A stretch of 64,000 nt of DNA from Crotalaria pallida (lineage: Eukaryota; Streptophyta; Magnoliopsida; Fabales; Fabaceae), in contig CM075649.1 of NCBI GenBank assembly GCA_037953625.1, forward strand, positions 88,789,290 through 88,853,289, in the 5' to 3' direction. A program made the position numbers and the translations under genes. Shown piece after piece: positions 20,854 through 33,900 of this stretch. Position 1 is the stretch's first letter. Each line of letters starts with the position of its first letter. The notes under the pieces are model-generated. The model did no database searches and was not told the DNA's origin. It saw nothing but the letters and a program-made list of their open reading frames with translations.

Positions 20854-20866
20854 AAAAGGGGGAGAT
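20854..20866 (+). other. Polypurine tract of element C
   Basis: AAAAGGGGGAGAT directly precedes the 3' LTR and is the expected primer for plus-strand DNA synthesis. Confidence 0.8.
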
Positions 20867-22434
20867 TGTAAGTTCCATGATGAATGTTTTGATAATGACA
20901 AAGTGTTTTGAACAAGCTATCATGTGATGATCAAGTTCAAGTTCAACAAGCAACAACAAACATCAAGTGAAGAAGAGAGAACAAGCTCATGAAGACTTAA
21001 GTTTGAGTGTAATTGTTTTTGTTTTATCTTTTGCCTCTCAAGCTTCATAGGTTTTCATTTGGGTAGTTTGTTTAGAGGGTAGTGAATCTCATTCATAAGT
21101 CATGATTTAATCATAATTTGAGTTTTCACTTAACCTAGAATCAATAGGTGGCTTAAAGGTTTTAAAGGAAAGGTTGGTTTTTGAGAAAACAAGTTTTAAA
21201 CAAGTGCAGTATCAATCTACTCGAGTAAATCAAGATTCAATCGAGTAGTACTCGAGTATGCTGCAATTTACTCGAGTAACCACTGCTGAACTGATTTTTA
21301 AAATACGATTTTCACTTCTCAAAATCAGTTTTCAAGTGCCATAACTTTTGGGTATTCTATATAAACCTTTTCCTAACCTTTGTGATCATAACCCATCATT
21401 TTGATATTCATTTTACAAAGAATCAAGCCACTCTATTCTCTCTCAATTTCAAAGATCAAAGCTTTTCTATTTTCATATTATTTGATCAAGAACCTTTGAA
21501 TCTCTTGTGTGATTTGTCATAGCTATTGATTGAGATTCATTAGGATTGTTATGTGTATTCATTGAGTTGTAATCTTTGCAATAAGGCAAGCCACTACAAC
21601 AAACAAGAAGCCTTGGTGTGTCGATTATCATCAAGCAACGTTCATTGAAGAAGAAGAAGTCTTGGTTGTGAATCAAGCAAGGAGAAGCCTTGATGTGTAG
21701 ATTATCATCAAGCAATTGAAGACTTGTTGTGTCGATTATCAACAAGGGGTAGAGGTTAGATTAGAGAGAAGATCAATAGGATTACAAGGCAAGGGTGTCG
21801 GTTATCTCTTGTAGGCTAGCAAGAAGGAAGTCTTGTGAGGCAATCACTTGTAATTTGAGAACTCTAATTCCTCATAGTGAAGAATCTCTCTTGGTTGAAG
21901 AGGGGACTGGATGTAGCTTTCAAGCGGGTGAAAGTGAACCAGGATAAATCGCTGTGTCGTATCTCTAAACCCTTACTCTTTATATTCAAGTCATTTGATT
22001 GCGTTCTTGGTTGAAAACCTAGAAAGATTGATTTTCATAATTGATTGAATTGAATCTTTAATTGTTCAAATTGATAAAGGGAAAATCATTTTCATAACTA
22101 GGTTAATCAATAAGAATATAGGTGTTAATCATCTCCGTTGAATCTCTGATCTTTCATGTGAATTGATTGATTTTCGTATGCGAATGAAAACTTGATTTTT
22201 CTGGTTTCTGTCAGATATACTCGAGTAAACGAGTCTTTAATCGAGTACTACTCGAGTACTCTGAAATCTACTCGAGTAAACCTGAGAGTTTTTGGAAAAA
22301 TATTTTGTTTTAATTGTTTCGATTTGTTTCGTTCGAAAATCTTTCAAGGTATCTTGTACACCTATTCAACTCCCCCTTCTAGGTGTATTCCTAGGGTTCC
22401 TTAGTCTCTCCAACCACCAATTGCGGTTTCCTCA
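20867..22434 (+). repeat. Element C 3' LTR (1568 bp)
   Basis: Same ends as the 5' LTR. I counted four single-base differences. It lacks the duplicated 20-base palindrome unit. Confidence 0.92.
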
Positions 22435-24659
22435 ATTTCTTCATGATCTTGAAGTTTAAATGTTTTGCATGTAATTTCTATGGCTTGATCTTGGATATGT
22501 GTGTTTGAAAGCTTTGATCTTTAACTTGTAAAAGTTCTTCTTCACGGTTTTGTTTGAGATTTGTGTTTAAGTTCATGTTTTTACCTTGATCTTTTCTTGC
22601 ATGTCTTGATCTATGGTAGATCTTTGCAAAAGCATGAAGTTTGAACTTTGTGTATTTGTTTTGAGTAAAGAGTTTTGGTTTTCTTTGATGCATGTCATGA
22701 ATTTTGAAAGAAAAATTTTGATAACAAGTTTTAAAAATGATTTTTGGTACAAAAAGGATTTTTAAACCAAGATGTTCTGTGTGTGATGATGATTTCTTGA
22801 TGTTTGAAAAGAAAATGTTGTTTTAAAGTCTTGCATGTGAAAATAGAACTCAAGATCTTGTTTTTGTGTATTTTATCATTCGGCCAAACCTAGGAAAAAT
22901 AGGGAATCATGTTTGATCTTTATTCTAGTTGCATGCATGTTGAAATTTATGTGACCTAAAGATTTTGATCTAACCTTTAATTTTTATTGTGATAAATTTA
23001 TTAAAGTTTGATGAATTTTTGGATGGAGCTCACGGTTTTGTCCTTGCAAATATTAAAGTTTGTTTGTTTTGTTTTGCATGTGTGTTTTATTGATAGATCT
23101 AGGGATTTCAAGTATATGAAAATCTAAATTTTTGATTAAAACTTGAAAAATAATTTTCATGTCCCATTCGGTTTTCGGAATCCATTTATTCAAGTCATTT
23201 TCATTTCATTTGTGCGTTATGGTTGAGTTTAGCTTTGATTAAATGAAGTGAAGTTGGTATGTGATCATCTTTTTGAGTTATTTTTCTTATGCTACATTCG
23301 GTTTGACTAAGAAATAAAAGAAATAAGTTGATTTGCATTTGCATGTTAATTTAGAGATAAAGTTAATTGATTTAAAAGATGTTTGCATGAATTTAATTGA
23401 AGATATCCCTTTTCTCTTAATAATTATTTTCGGTTGTGATGTTTAAAGTAAGATAATGTGTTTTAATGATCATGTCCTATATGTGCATGTTTTGTATGTG
23501 TGTTTGAAATTGTGAATATAACCTTGCCTCATGTGTGATAGGATTCGGCCATGTATAGAAAATAATAGGAGTTTGTGTTTGATTCTTGTTTTGTATACAT
23601 GCATGAATTATAAATGGTTTAACATGTTCAATATGTGTGTTTGTATTTTGATTTGAATGTTGATATTTGCAAAAGGTTTTGATTTAACCCTGGTGTTATT
23701 TTCTTGGATTCAATTCGGTTTTTGAAGGAAATAAAGTGATTTGATTTATTAAAAAAAAGTAGTGTTTTGAAAAGATTTTTATATGGCTTCTAAAGCATGG
23801 TTTTAATTTTAAAGGTGTTTTATATTTAGGAACCCTTAAGATAAATGTGGCTTTTAAAGAGATCAGAGAACCAAGTATGTTTTCAACCAGTGTCTGAAAA
23901 GAGTATTTTAAGTTTTTAAATTTCTAAATGTGTTTTTAAATGAATGTTTTACTTGTGAGTTTAAAACCCAAATTGATTAAGAGAAAACGAATACTTGTTT
24001 TCGAATATAAAGTTTTGTAACGTTGCTTTATTTTCAAGATAATTGAATAAGAATGATTTTAATAAAAGGGAAATATTTGAGTGCCAGTAACGATCGGGAA
24101 GCAGTTACGTACGTCGCAATGGAAACTAAGGAGCGCACTGAAGATCGTCATCCGTTGAGGTGAGAGAGAAGTTTCTCCCAAACACCGTGGTATTTAGGTA
24201 ACACATTAAGCGTTTCGACCATCTCAAAAGTCGAAACTTAGTGGTTCTGAGTCAGTAGCACGGTGACAATTGTTTGATTGTGTGGCCACTCGTGTGAAGG
24301 AGACAAAGACCACATGAAATTAGGTAATGAGTTTATATTATGATATCTGAATGCTAATACGTTGTTATTTGTTTATTCGATGAATTTATTATGCATGATG
24401 AGATTGGAAATAATGTGAATAGTAATGAATAAAAAGAATAAAGGAAATGTGAGATAAAGTTGAGAACGATGGTGAGATGTTGTGGAAGTTATAATCGCTG
24501 ATGAGTAAGAGTTGATGACATGATGTGGATGAGCCAGAGCTAGGGAAAGTGATGTTGTGTGGTGAAATGAGATGTGATTTAGAAGGAGCATGGTGCCTTT
24601 GTGATATTGTGGAAATGAGACCGGTGTTGAGTTGAGCTTGCTCCTCCACTCGTCATCAT

Positions 24660-24960
24660 TGAAACAATATATTTTCGAAAAGTTTTGAAATAAGATTTTC
24701 AAAAAGGAATTTGTGAAAGGTTATTTTTGAAAAGGAATTGCGAAACCTTACTTTTGAAAAGAGTTTGTGAAACACTATTTTTGAAAAGAGATTTTGAAAC
24801 AGTATTTTTGAAAGGAAAGGTTGTGAAAAACATTTTTAGATAAGTTGGTGAAACATCACTTTTGAAAAGTCTTATGAAAGGCGGTTCTCGAGAAAGGTCG
24901 TGTGAAAAAGTACCTCTTTGAAAAAAAAAAAAGTTTACGAATTGATATTTTGCGAAGGTT
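24660..24960 (+). repeat. Degenerate TTTTTGAAAAG repeat in LTR B
   Basis: About ten loose units of 20-30 bases built on TTTTGAAAAG and TTGTGAAAC. The same block lies at 55705-55980 and, in reverse, at 30540-30955, 37480-37890, 44400-44830 and 61250-61710 in the Z LTRs. It yields Phe/Lys-rich false frames. Confidence 0.65.
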
Positions 24961-26661
24961 TATGAAATGAGATTTTGAGGAAAGGAGTTGAGAGGAAATT
25001 GTTAAAGGAAATTGTGGAATGAGATGCAAGTGGTTGATGTGATCCCAGCTCTGTGCTCTGATGAGAATGATATTGTGTAAAGATAGCGGTCGGGACTCAT
25101 TGAAGGGATGCACGAAGGATGGGCCGACCATTATGATTGATTTAAAAGATATAAAAGACTTTTAAAAGACATGAATATACGCGGTGAGGCATGAGAGTGC
25201 GAAGTAGTGGAGAGGAAGAAACCATAGGTATCTGCGGATACTTAGGAGGAGATTGCATTAGGGGAGGACAATGACGGTGATACGTCAAGAAGTCTAGAGT
25301 ATGTTTCTAGGCAGAACGAACTCCATAAGTGGTGCACTAACGTGGTGGTGACTGGGTCCAATACCGTGGTAAGTTCTACGAGCTCACTAGAAATATACTG
25401 TCGCCCCCTAGATTGCAAATCGAGAAAAGTGAGAGGGACTGGAACGGGGCATTGTGTTTTGCCACTGCGTGGATAGTGAGCCTTGATATTATTGAATTGA
25501 TTTGAGGACGAGATCCTCCTGGTCTGGGACCATTTATGTGTTGAGACAGCTGTCGTGCCTGCGTGGTAAAGGTCCTGTACTCCTGTTTGCTTCCGACTAA
25601 GTTGGGTGGATGACCGAGGAGATGTAGATGTGTGTGCTAACTTTGAAAGCGACCCTCCTCAATGATGATTTAAATTCCCCGCATCATTGATGGATACGAA
25701 CTCATAAAACTTAATTAAGAAAAGATAACTGATATTGTTAAGAAAGAATTCTTAAGAGACAGCTTGAAAAGAGGATGAGATGGATGTTGGAATCAGAGTT
25801 CGCAGCGGAAGCGATTGGCGGAAGTTCTGTGGATATGTAAAGTTTTGAGAAAAGAAAAGAAATGGAATAAAGTAGAGGTTTGAATATGATTTCTTGTGTG
25901 TGTGGTTTGCTTACATGTTTTTGTTATTTCTTAATATCTTACCTATTGTAATCCCACATCGTTGGCATAACATGCTTGGGAATACTTACTCTCTCTAGTC
26001 TTCTGTTCTGTGTGCTTGTTGTTATGATGTCTATTCCCTTAGTCGATGGATCCTGCCATGTTCACGTTTGACATTCGAGACGAAGGAAGATTGGGAGTGG
26101 CGTGAATACATCAAGGTCGGTGGGTCAGCTGACTATAATGATGGACACCCGATTGCTTTGGTCTGCACACATTGACCACGAGGCTGAGGAGCTAGAGGAA
26201 TTGGACGAGGACGTAGCTACTCGGAGACGGAAGTAATTGAGGTCGACTCTGGCAAAGCATTTCCCGTGGATTTTCGTATTCAGTTCAATGGGCCTGGTGG
26301 TAGTATTTTATTTTCTCTGAAGTATTTTGTATTCCCTGTATTTACTTAGTTTCATTGCAATGCCATGATGTAACCCCAAAATTTTAGTGGAAGAAATTTA
26401 TTTTGATGGGCTATGAAAAATGAGTTGAGAAGAATCAAGTTGCAAAGTGTAGTGCCTTGTGACACTCCGGTTTGGAACTTGAACTTCAGTATGAGATATT
26501 GGAACACTCTTTAATTACGAAAGGGTTTTGAAAACTTAGTGGTCCTCATACTCATGCTACTCAACCACGTTACATGTTTGAAAAAAAAATTGGCCCACAT
26601 TTCCACTACCTTTTGGAATTAAAACAATATATTTTTCAAGTGGCCAAATCGGGGTGTTACA

Positions 26662-28325
26662 GTTGTGGTATCAGAGTCTGGTTAATCTAAGTAATGGAAT
26701 ACATGGGAAACATACTTCTTTGTGTGTCTTGTGTGCTAGTCTAGGATGATTATAAATAGGAAAGCCGAGAGTGTGTGCATGTTGCTTGGAATGCGTCAGA
26801 ATTCGTCGTAGAATTCGAGGATTCGAATCCTAGCAAAACCTAAAATTATTGTTTGCACTTACCATTCTTTGTTGGAACCCTGTTTTGTCGTGATTCCTTT
26901 TGCTTGGAATAACCTTCAAGCTTTTGATTTGATTTGGACTTTGAGCCTACCTCATATTGCTTGTTACCCAAATTGATCTCTAAAGTAGCCTTGAACCTTC
27001 CTAATTTGATTAAACCCGAATTTGTGAACTCAGTTCATAAGCCTTCCCTGTTATCAAGCTGTTTGATTCCTAAATTTTTGGTGATGATTTATGCCAGTCA
27101 AGTAGTCATCCCTGAACTAAGAATGGATTGTGAGGTGTTTATTGGTTAGATTTACAATGCCTGAGAAAAGTACGGACTAGAAGGTACGGATAAGGGAGAC
27201 GTGTCGGTCATAAGGTAGAGTGAGGATATCTTTTAAGTCTTAGGTCAAGATGGAGGATTATATGAGTCAGTTAGAATTAAGTGTGAATGAGGGTGATTTG
27301 TCTGGAATTTTGGTCTAGATAGTATCGAGGCAGTAGGAAGTCTAGGATGAGTTAGAAGAGTTGTGATCCTAGAAATAGGATTAGAAAGAGTAAATGAAAT
27401 AGTCCGGTGTTGATTTCTATTAATGGTGTGGAATTGGGTAGATGAAGTGAAGACATATATGGTTAGAATCCTTAAGTGATGATCAATGTTAGGACGGGTG
27501 ATGGAAGTGTGACGGTGAATTGTGGATTAGAAGAACCCTGTTAGGAATGAAGACCTTTAATTAGATAGGTAATCATAGGATTTGAAGGACTTCAATGGAT
27601 TTAGACCTTAAGGTGAAACATGAAGGATGGAAAAAGGGAGTTAGGATGCTTAAGTTAGTACGATCAGTAGGTGATAGGAGGAGTGAAGTGAAGCATATAT
27701 TAGCAACTGCTTGAAGAAAGGAAAGACTAATTATGAATAAGATGAAGCTATAAGGATGAATATTTAATGGAATCTAAGGCAATGATAGGATGAATTTGAA
27801 TGGGGTAAAGAGAAGTCGGGTAAGATGAATAGGAAGCGGTAAGGATTGGGGAGTTGGTGAGAATCAAGTTCATGCTGCAGTTGAGGTATATAGTGATAAG
27901 GGTCATTAAAGTTGGGGAGTAGATGAAAATTTGAGGTTTTGAGGTGTTATTAGAAAAGGTAAGCCGGAAGAGGAGCCCTACAAATAGTGTCTTTGCATTA
28001 GATTGGCATAAGCATGACATTCCTTTTTATGTTGCTATTTGTTTCAGCAACCTGGAACACCCTTAAAAATTTAACCCACTTAGCAAAGCCTTGTCGTTAT
28101 ACACCATTGTATTTGACAATGGATTGACCCAAGAGACTGCTTCTGTTAAAGAATTGTTTCGGGATTTTTTTTAATTTTCATGAGGACAGCGAATAAATGA
28201 TACGTCGCAACAGTCAGTTCATATGAGAATGAGGAAAAAGATTGCTACAAGGAGCTACGCACTCTTGAATAGAGTGGTTTTGCGCATCATTTCTCGAGGA
28301 CGAGAAATCTTCAAGTTGGGGAGAA
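26662..28325 (+). mobile_element. Element B internal region (1.66 kb, no recognisable gag or pol)
   Basis: Starts with a primer site (TGGTATCAGAGT, 26666-26677) and ends with the polypurine tract GTTGGGGAGAA (28315-28325). It is less than a third of the LTR length. I see no zinc knuckle and no protease, RT or integrase motif. The 71-residue frame at 26934-27149 is not recognisable. The last codons read IISRGREIFKLGRM, apparently the last few residues of a lost polyprotein, encoded by the inverted repeat ATTTCTCG/CGAGAAAT (28289-28308). B is therefore non-autonomous, similar to LARD elements but with longer LTRs and a shorter core. Confidence 0.8.
26666..26677 (+). other. Primer binding site of element B
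   Basis: TGGTATCAGAGT matches the initiator methionine tRNA complement except for the last base. Confidence 0.75.
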
Positions 28326-29412
28326 TGTAACATCCCGCATCTTCTGGACTCAAATAAATCAATGAGGTTTTATTTAAAAAGAATTTTTGAGAATTTAAGA
28401 AGGATTTTCAGAAAAATGCTTTAGCAAATGATTTTATTTGAAGTTGATTTCATAAAAACCAGGTTATAATTTTGTTATTTGAGATTTCTTAAAGAAACGA
28501 ATTTTCTTTTTATATGATTTGAGGTTTTTAATAAATGGTTTCCTTAAAAGTCTTTGATTTGTGTGAAAGTAAGATTTTATAAGCTTATTTTGAAATCGAG
28601 TTGATGAAGTGAATTGATTTTCTTTAAAGTTGCATCTTTGGAATGTTTGAAATATGAATGTGTATTTTCTTATCTTAAGAAATAAAATTGAATGATAAAT
28701 TTGAAATGCATGAATTGTGTGAATGTGAATATATGTATGATGTATGTATGTGTGCCGTATGTTTGAGTAGAAAACATGAAGTGTCAAAGTGTTGTATGCA
28801 TGTGTGTATATGAATGATTGAATATATGTTAATACATGCATGATTCCATAACTTAATGCTAGGTGTTGCTATGATGAAATGAAAATTATGTGTATGTGTG
28901 CATGTGCGTACATGGTTTGGCCGTGAGTGATGAGGGGAACCAAACTAGGATGCATTTTCTTATTTATTAAGAAAGTGAAAATTAAATAGAAAATTCAAAT
29001 GGCAAACAAGTGGAAACCTAGGGTGATGACTCATGAAGCCTAGGAGTGACTTTCTTTCCACTTTGTCGGTAACAGCCCGATTTTCGTAAACCAAAATATC
29101 AAACTCTTGTTCGTTTAGGTTGCAAAAAAATGAGGCTAAATTTTTTTTTTAAACATTGTTGAAGTGTTTAGAAAACATTATTGAAAATCTCCTTAAGTTC
29201 TTCAATTCACTTTTTCCGAAAACCGAGTGTTACTAAAACATTTATTTTCAGAAAACTTTCGTCATGATATTTCCTAATAGACTACAGTGTTTGTTTTTCC
29301 AAAATAGAGTATTCCACCATACAGAATTAAAACTTGGCTTAGTTACATAATTGGCACATTGCTTGGTAATCCTTGACTCAAAAACACAATTCACAAACTT
29401 AACCTAAACACT

Positions 29413-29724
29413 CTATTTCCGCTTCCTTCTGATGAAGACATCCGGATGGGACGCTCCTTTCTTCTTGTGCCCTTTCATCGCTCCCGAAGATGAAGCCATC
29501 TCTGTCTCTGCTTTCCCGTTGTCTTTAACTCCAGCTTCAATTCGTCTATAATGATGATCTTCATATGATGCTCCGTCTGCCCGTTGAAATATCAGCAGCA
29601 CCGATATGCCAACGAACATGAGAGAGTAAGCGTTCCGAACGACGAATCGTCGACGGTGTGGGATTACGCTAGGCAAAATAATAGGACCATACAAACATAC
29701 AATATAACATACAAGCTCATACAA
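29413..29724 (-). CDS. LTR-borne ORF in array LTR 1 (103 aa), unknown function
   Basis: Hydrophobic first ~45 residues, then YEDHHYRRIEAGVKDNG, a Ser/Lys-rich stretch and a basic tail (FIRRKRK). Present at the same place in all three array LTRs with few changes. The tail motif (TEMASSSG...KKK...DVFIRRKRK) aligns with SEIASTSG...KKKRKLDLVIFDRKR in the diverged Z copy at 59843-60217, so the frame seems conserved. YEDHH aligns with YEDHR of the D ORF after a small frame change, which suggests the hydrophobic start is an out-of-frame artefact. Probably a remnant. Confidence 0.3.
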   Translation of the reverse strand: MYELVCYIVCLYGPIILPSVIPHRRRFVVRNAYSLMFVGISVLLIFQRADGASYEDHHYRRIEAGVKDNGKAETEMASSSGAMKGHKKKGASHPDVFIRRKRK

Positions 29725-30539
29725 TCAATTGTAACACTCTTATTATTTTGGGTTATTATTATCATCATCCTTGTTATCGTTTTTCTTTCTCTTATTAGCT
29801 TACTTTCTCATTCCCTTCTCTTCTCATACTCTTAATGCTTCTAATTAAGTCTTATCAGTTCACACCCTTCTTTTGATTTGGAGAATTATAAAATATCATC
29901 GAAACATTCATTGCGTTCCCGGCTATCACTCACGTCTACATCTCCTCGGTCATCCACCCAACCTAGTCGGAAGCAAACAGGAGTACAGGACCTTTACCGT
30001 GCGGGCACGACAACTGTCTCAACACATAAATGTCCCAGAGCAGGAGGACTCTTCCTCAATCAATAATATCAATTCATAATAATCATGGCACACTGCCTCT
30101 CAGTGGCAAACAAGATGCCCCACTCCAGTCCCTCTCACTGTTCTCGATTTGCAATCTAGGGGGCGACAATATATTTCTAGTGGGCCCGCAGAACTTACCA
30201 CGGCATTAGACCCAGTCCCCACCACGTTAGTGCGCCACATGTGGAGTTCGTTCTGCCTAGAAATATACTCTAGACTTCTTGACGTTTCACCATCATCGTC
30301 CTCCCCTAATGCAATCTCCTCCTAAGTATCCGCAGATACTTATGGTTCCTTCCTCTCCACTACTTCGTACTCTCATACCTCACCGCGTATGTCTTTTAAT
30401 GTCTTTTATCTTATTAATTAACCTAAGGTCAGCCCGTCCTTCGCGCAACCCTTCAATGAATCCCGACCACTAACTTTGCACAAACTTTCTCTCATCATTT
30501 CTCACATAGCACAGAGCGGGAATCACATCACAATTTCCA

Positions 30540-30955
30540 ATCTCATTTCTCAAACTTTCTCAAATGCCATTTCACAAGCTTTCACAAAACCTCATTTCAT
30601 AATCATTTTCATAAAATTCCCTCTTGTTAAATTCTCAAAACTCTAGTTTCACAATTGCTCAAAATCTCTTTTTCCAAAAACTTTCTTTAAAACCATTTTG
30701 CTACAAAGTTTCTAAAATCACTTTTTACATCCTTTTCGCAAAATTTTCCCTTCAAAAACCTTCCTTAAAATTCTTTTACAATATTTCTCAAAAACCTCCT
30801 TTCAAAAACATTTTCAAAAGACTTTCTTTTCACAAACTCTTTTCTAAAAATTTCTTTTCAAAAAGATCTTCTCAAAACCTTTTCAAAAACTGCTTTTTAA
30901 AAACCTTTTTCAAAAACCACTTTTTTTAAAAACCTTTTTCAAAAATAATATCTTT
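30540..30955 (-). repeat. Degenerate CTTTTTCAAAAAC repeat in array LTR 1
   Basis: Loose units of about 20 bases. They are the reverse of the LTR B block at 24660-24960. Confidence 0.6.
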
Positions 30956-33900
30956 GCGGAGCGCTAATGGAGGAGCATGCTAAACTCGACACTAGTCCCA
31001 GACTAAAACCAAAACAAAAGGAGCCCAGCTCCGCTCAAATCACATCTCATATCCACATTCACATCACTCTCCCCAGCTCTGGCTCGTTCTCATCATTATC
31101 CTCAATTTCATTCCCCAATTCTCAACTCTTTCTTTCCTTTTCAACACATACCTTATTTTCAATCATTAGATCTTTCTCGGTGTGTCTTTACTTTCAATTT
31201 CATTACTTTCTCAACTTATTCCTTTCGTTTTCATTTCTCATTCAGGATGTGTCTATCAGCATATTACTCATTTAATGTAACAACAATAAATATCATCAAG
31301 CATAATAAAAACATAAAAGCATGTTATCAATCACACACTCATCACACAACAACATTGTGGCCTTCGTCACCTTCGTATAAGTGGTCACACAATCAAACAA
31401 TTGCCACTTATACTATTGACTCTAACCACTTAGTTCCGATCTTTGAGATGATATGGAACGTCCTACTAAATCACCTAACTACCACGGTGTCTTAGGAAAG
31501 CTTCTCTCTCACCAGAGGTCCAGCAATTTAATGCGTACCGTCACCTCGGATCCTTTCTGCTGCCTGCTGCCCCAATCCCTTGTCTTTAAGATTTCCTCGT
31601 ACTAAATAAAATACACTTACATTATTGTCTGGTTCTAAGAAAATCTTTTTTTATTTCATGACACTTTCCGTTCGAAAGACTTAAAACACTATTGTTTTAT
31701 CAAAACATTCCTCATATTTTCTAGCACTTTAGTTATTTTAAAATCATTTGAAAACATTTAATAAAATGGTTTAAATCATTTGGTTTGGTGGCTGGCCCAA
31801 TTTGGACAGCACCATAAACATGTTCGAAAACACCGAAAAATGCCCCGTTTTCAATCCAGGTTTTTCTTAAATCAAATATCACTTGAAAATTCTATTGTAA
31901 ATCATTTGAACACATTTTCAAAGTTATAAAACAATTTTAAAAAAATTTGGACAGCAAAGGATTATTCCATAAAATCACTTTACTAAAGATTTGAAAGCAT
32001 CGTAGAAACACTTTTTGCTTTAAATGACTCTTTAATTCAAAATCCACACTTTAAAACTCAAATCTTTATCACAAAACACTTCAGACAGTCATAAACACTA
32101 TTTGAAAACCTCAAATAAATCAAATGGAATTTCCTTAAAACCATTTTATCTCAAGGTCAATTACATACTCAATTATTTTTCAAACATCAGTTAGCACAAA
32201 ACCACAACCACAACAACACTTGAATGGATTAAGGCATACAAGCAATTAATCAATCATTTAATTTAGTTATAAATCAAAACTTATTCACTTAATTATTTTC
32301 TTAAACATTTTCATAAAACACAAACACTTAGTCACACATGAACTCACAAACCGAATTAAGCCAAGGATATAACTCAGTGCAACAATTTAATTCTTTTCAG
32401 CAATCACTATTTAAATTTATTTTCAAGCAACTAGATTTCCTAAGCTCATTCACACTACATGACCATAGATGAACATAAGTTCAAGCAAAGATTTAGTCAA
32501 TATTAAGGATTTAAAATCATGGAGTCTTTCATTCCATTTTATTTCAAAAACCGTGAGCCCTTCTTTAATTCATTTTCTAAACTTAAATTAATTTATCAAA
32601 TGAAATATAGTTTCCTTTACCTTTTTAACCAACCGAATTGAAGGAAAATAGTCACAATGTAATTTCAAACAAATTAATCTAACACAAGTCCACAAGACAT
32701 ACTCATTACTTTAAGTCAATCCACATGAAAAAGAATCTAACCTACTAAACCTAGCTAGGCCGAATCATCATCATGGAAAAACAAGGTTTTTGATGCACTT
32801 TTTCAACATGTAAAACCTTAAAATCAACAAACCAAAAACATGCATTTCAAACACATGGTTTTAGAAAATACCACTCCTTCTTCTCTCAAAACCATAACCT
32901 CTTAGTCACTCAAACACATGTTCATTTTTATTTTCTTTTGCATGTGCTTCTAAAATCATTTAAAACAAAAGAGAATCACATGCATAAATCTTTTAGGAAG
33001 ATAAATCATGGTTTTCTTTGATTTTCAAAGCTTGACCGAAAAATCAATCAACAAAATCAAGAGGAAAAACTTAAATCTTTAACTTTCAAACACACATAGG
33101 CTTAGATCAAAGCAAAACCATTTTGAAAAAGTTGTTTTCCTTTGTTTTCTCATCAAAACCGTAACATGCAAACCAAGAAACAAAACTTTTGAGTAAAAGA
33201 GTCACATGCAAAACTTCAAGATCAAAGTTAAGGAAAATCAAGGCAAGAATCAAATCTTTTTCAAGATTAAACAATAGATCAAGTCTTTTGAAAAGAGGAT
33301 CAAAGATCAAAGCTTAGAAAAATTCAAGTAGAAATCAAAGCATTTAAATCACTTAGATCATCTTTAACAAGCATCAAACCAACATGCATGAACTCAAAAC
33401 AAAATAAAATTCATCACAACCTAATTTTTCTAGACATGGCTGAATGATAAGGTCTATGGTTTAGGGTTCTACAAGTTCATGTGGCTCTTGAAACTCAAGA
33501 TCAAGACTAAACAATTACATACAAGCATAGATCTACAAGGAAATTAGACATGCAACAACAAATAACTTTACAAGACTTGGAAAAATGAAAACTACTTCTA
33601 ACACTTCTATGATCTTCGAATGAGCAAAGAAAAGAGAAGATCTTCCACCACTTTCAATTGATCTTCAAGGATTCCTAAGGCTTTTGGGTTTGATCTTCTT
33701 CTTCTTCCTCTTCTTGAACTCTCGGTCTCACTCTCTCTCTCTCTATGTCTCTCTCTAAGAGTTTGATAGTACTCTTAGAAATTGTGTTTGGTTTGTGTTG
33801 GACGTGGAAGAGTAGAATGAAAATGGTTAAGGGAAATGAATGGAATGCACCTTAGGGCCAAGGCTTAAATAAGCAATTTGTGGCTTCCTATCTCACCCTT

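Larger units (their letters stand above)
16582..22434 (+). mobile_element. Element C: Ty1/copia retrotransposon with gag but no pol (5.85 kb)
   Basis: LTRs at 16582-18169 and 20867-22434, primer site at 18172, gag at 18243, polypurine tract at 20854-20866, and a perfect 5-bp target duplication ATTTC (16577-16581 and 22435-22439). It sits inside B's first LTR. I counted four substitutions and one 20-bp indel between the LTRs, about 0.3 percent, so it is the youngest insertion I could date here. The LTR end rich in CCCCC, and a gag with two zinc knuckles, suggest the SIRE/Maximus group. No protease, integrase, RT or RNase H is present: only about 830 bases separate gag from the 3' LTR. It would need proteins from a full-length relative. 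Confidence 0.92.
11348..26661 (+). mobile_element. Element B, first LTR (5.5 kb net; hosts D and C)
   Basis: Starts TGTAACATCCC at 11348 and ends CGGGGTGTTACA at 26661, followed by a primer binding site. Removing D (11872-15826), C (16582-22434) and one copy of each target duplication leaves about 5496 bases, the same length as B's second LTR without its insertion. Content is AT-rich and non-coding, with a degenerate GAAAAG-type repeat at about 24660-24960. A donor-like GAG|GTGAGAG lies at 24157-24166. It is related, in reverse, to the Z LTRs. Around 26047-26236 lies a broken coding-like stretch ending EELDEDVATRRRK before a stop. Confidence 0.85.

Noticed and set aside
24373..24702. 109-residue minus-strand frame, repeated at 55421-55750
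   Set aside because: Antisense within LTR B; identical because the LTRs are near-identical, not because of coding constraint.
26934..27149. 71-residue plus-strand frame in B's internal region as a gag remnant
   Set aside because: No zinc knuckle or gag motif, and the surroundings are full of stops.
30624..30929. Phe/Lys-rich plus-strand frames (also at 37598-37789 and 61302-61716)
   Set aside because: Direct product of the degenerate CTTTTTCAAAAAC repeat, and antisense to the LTR.
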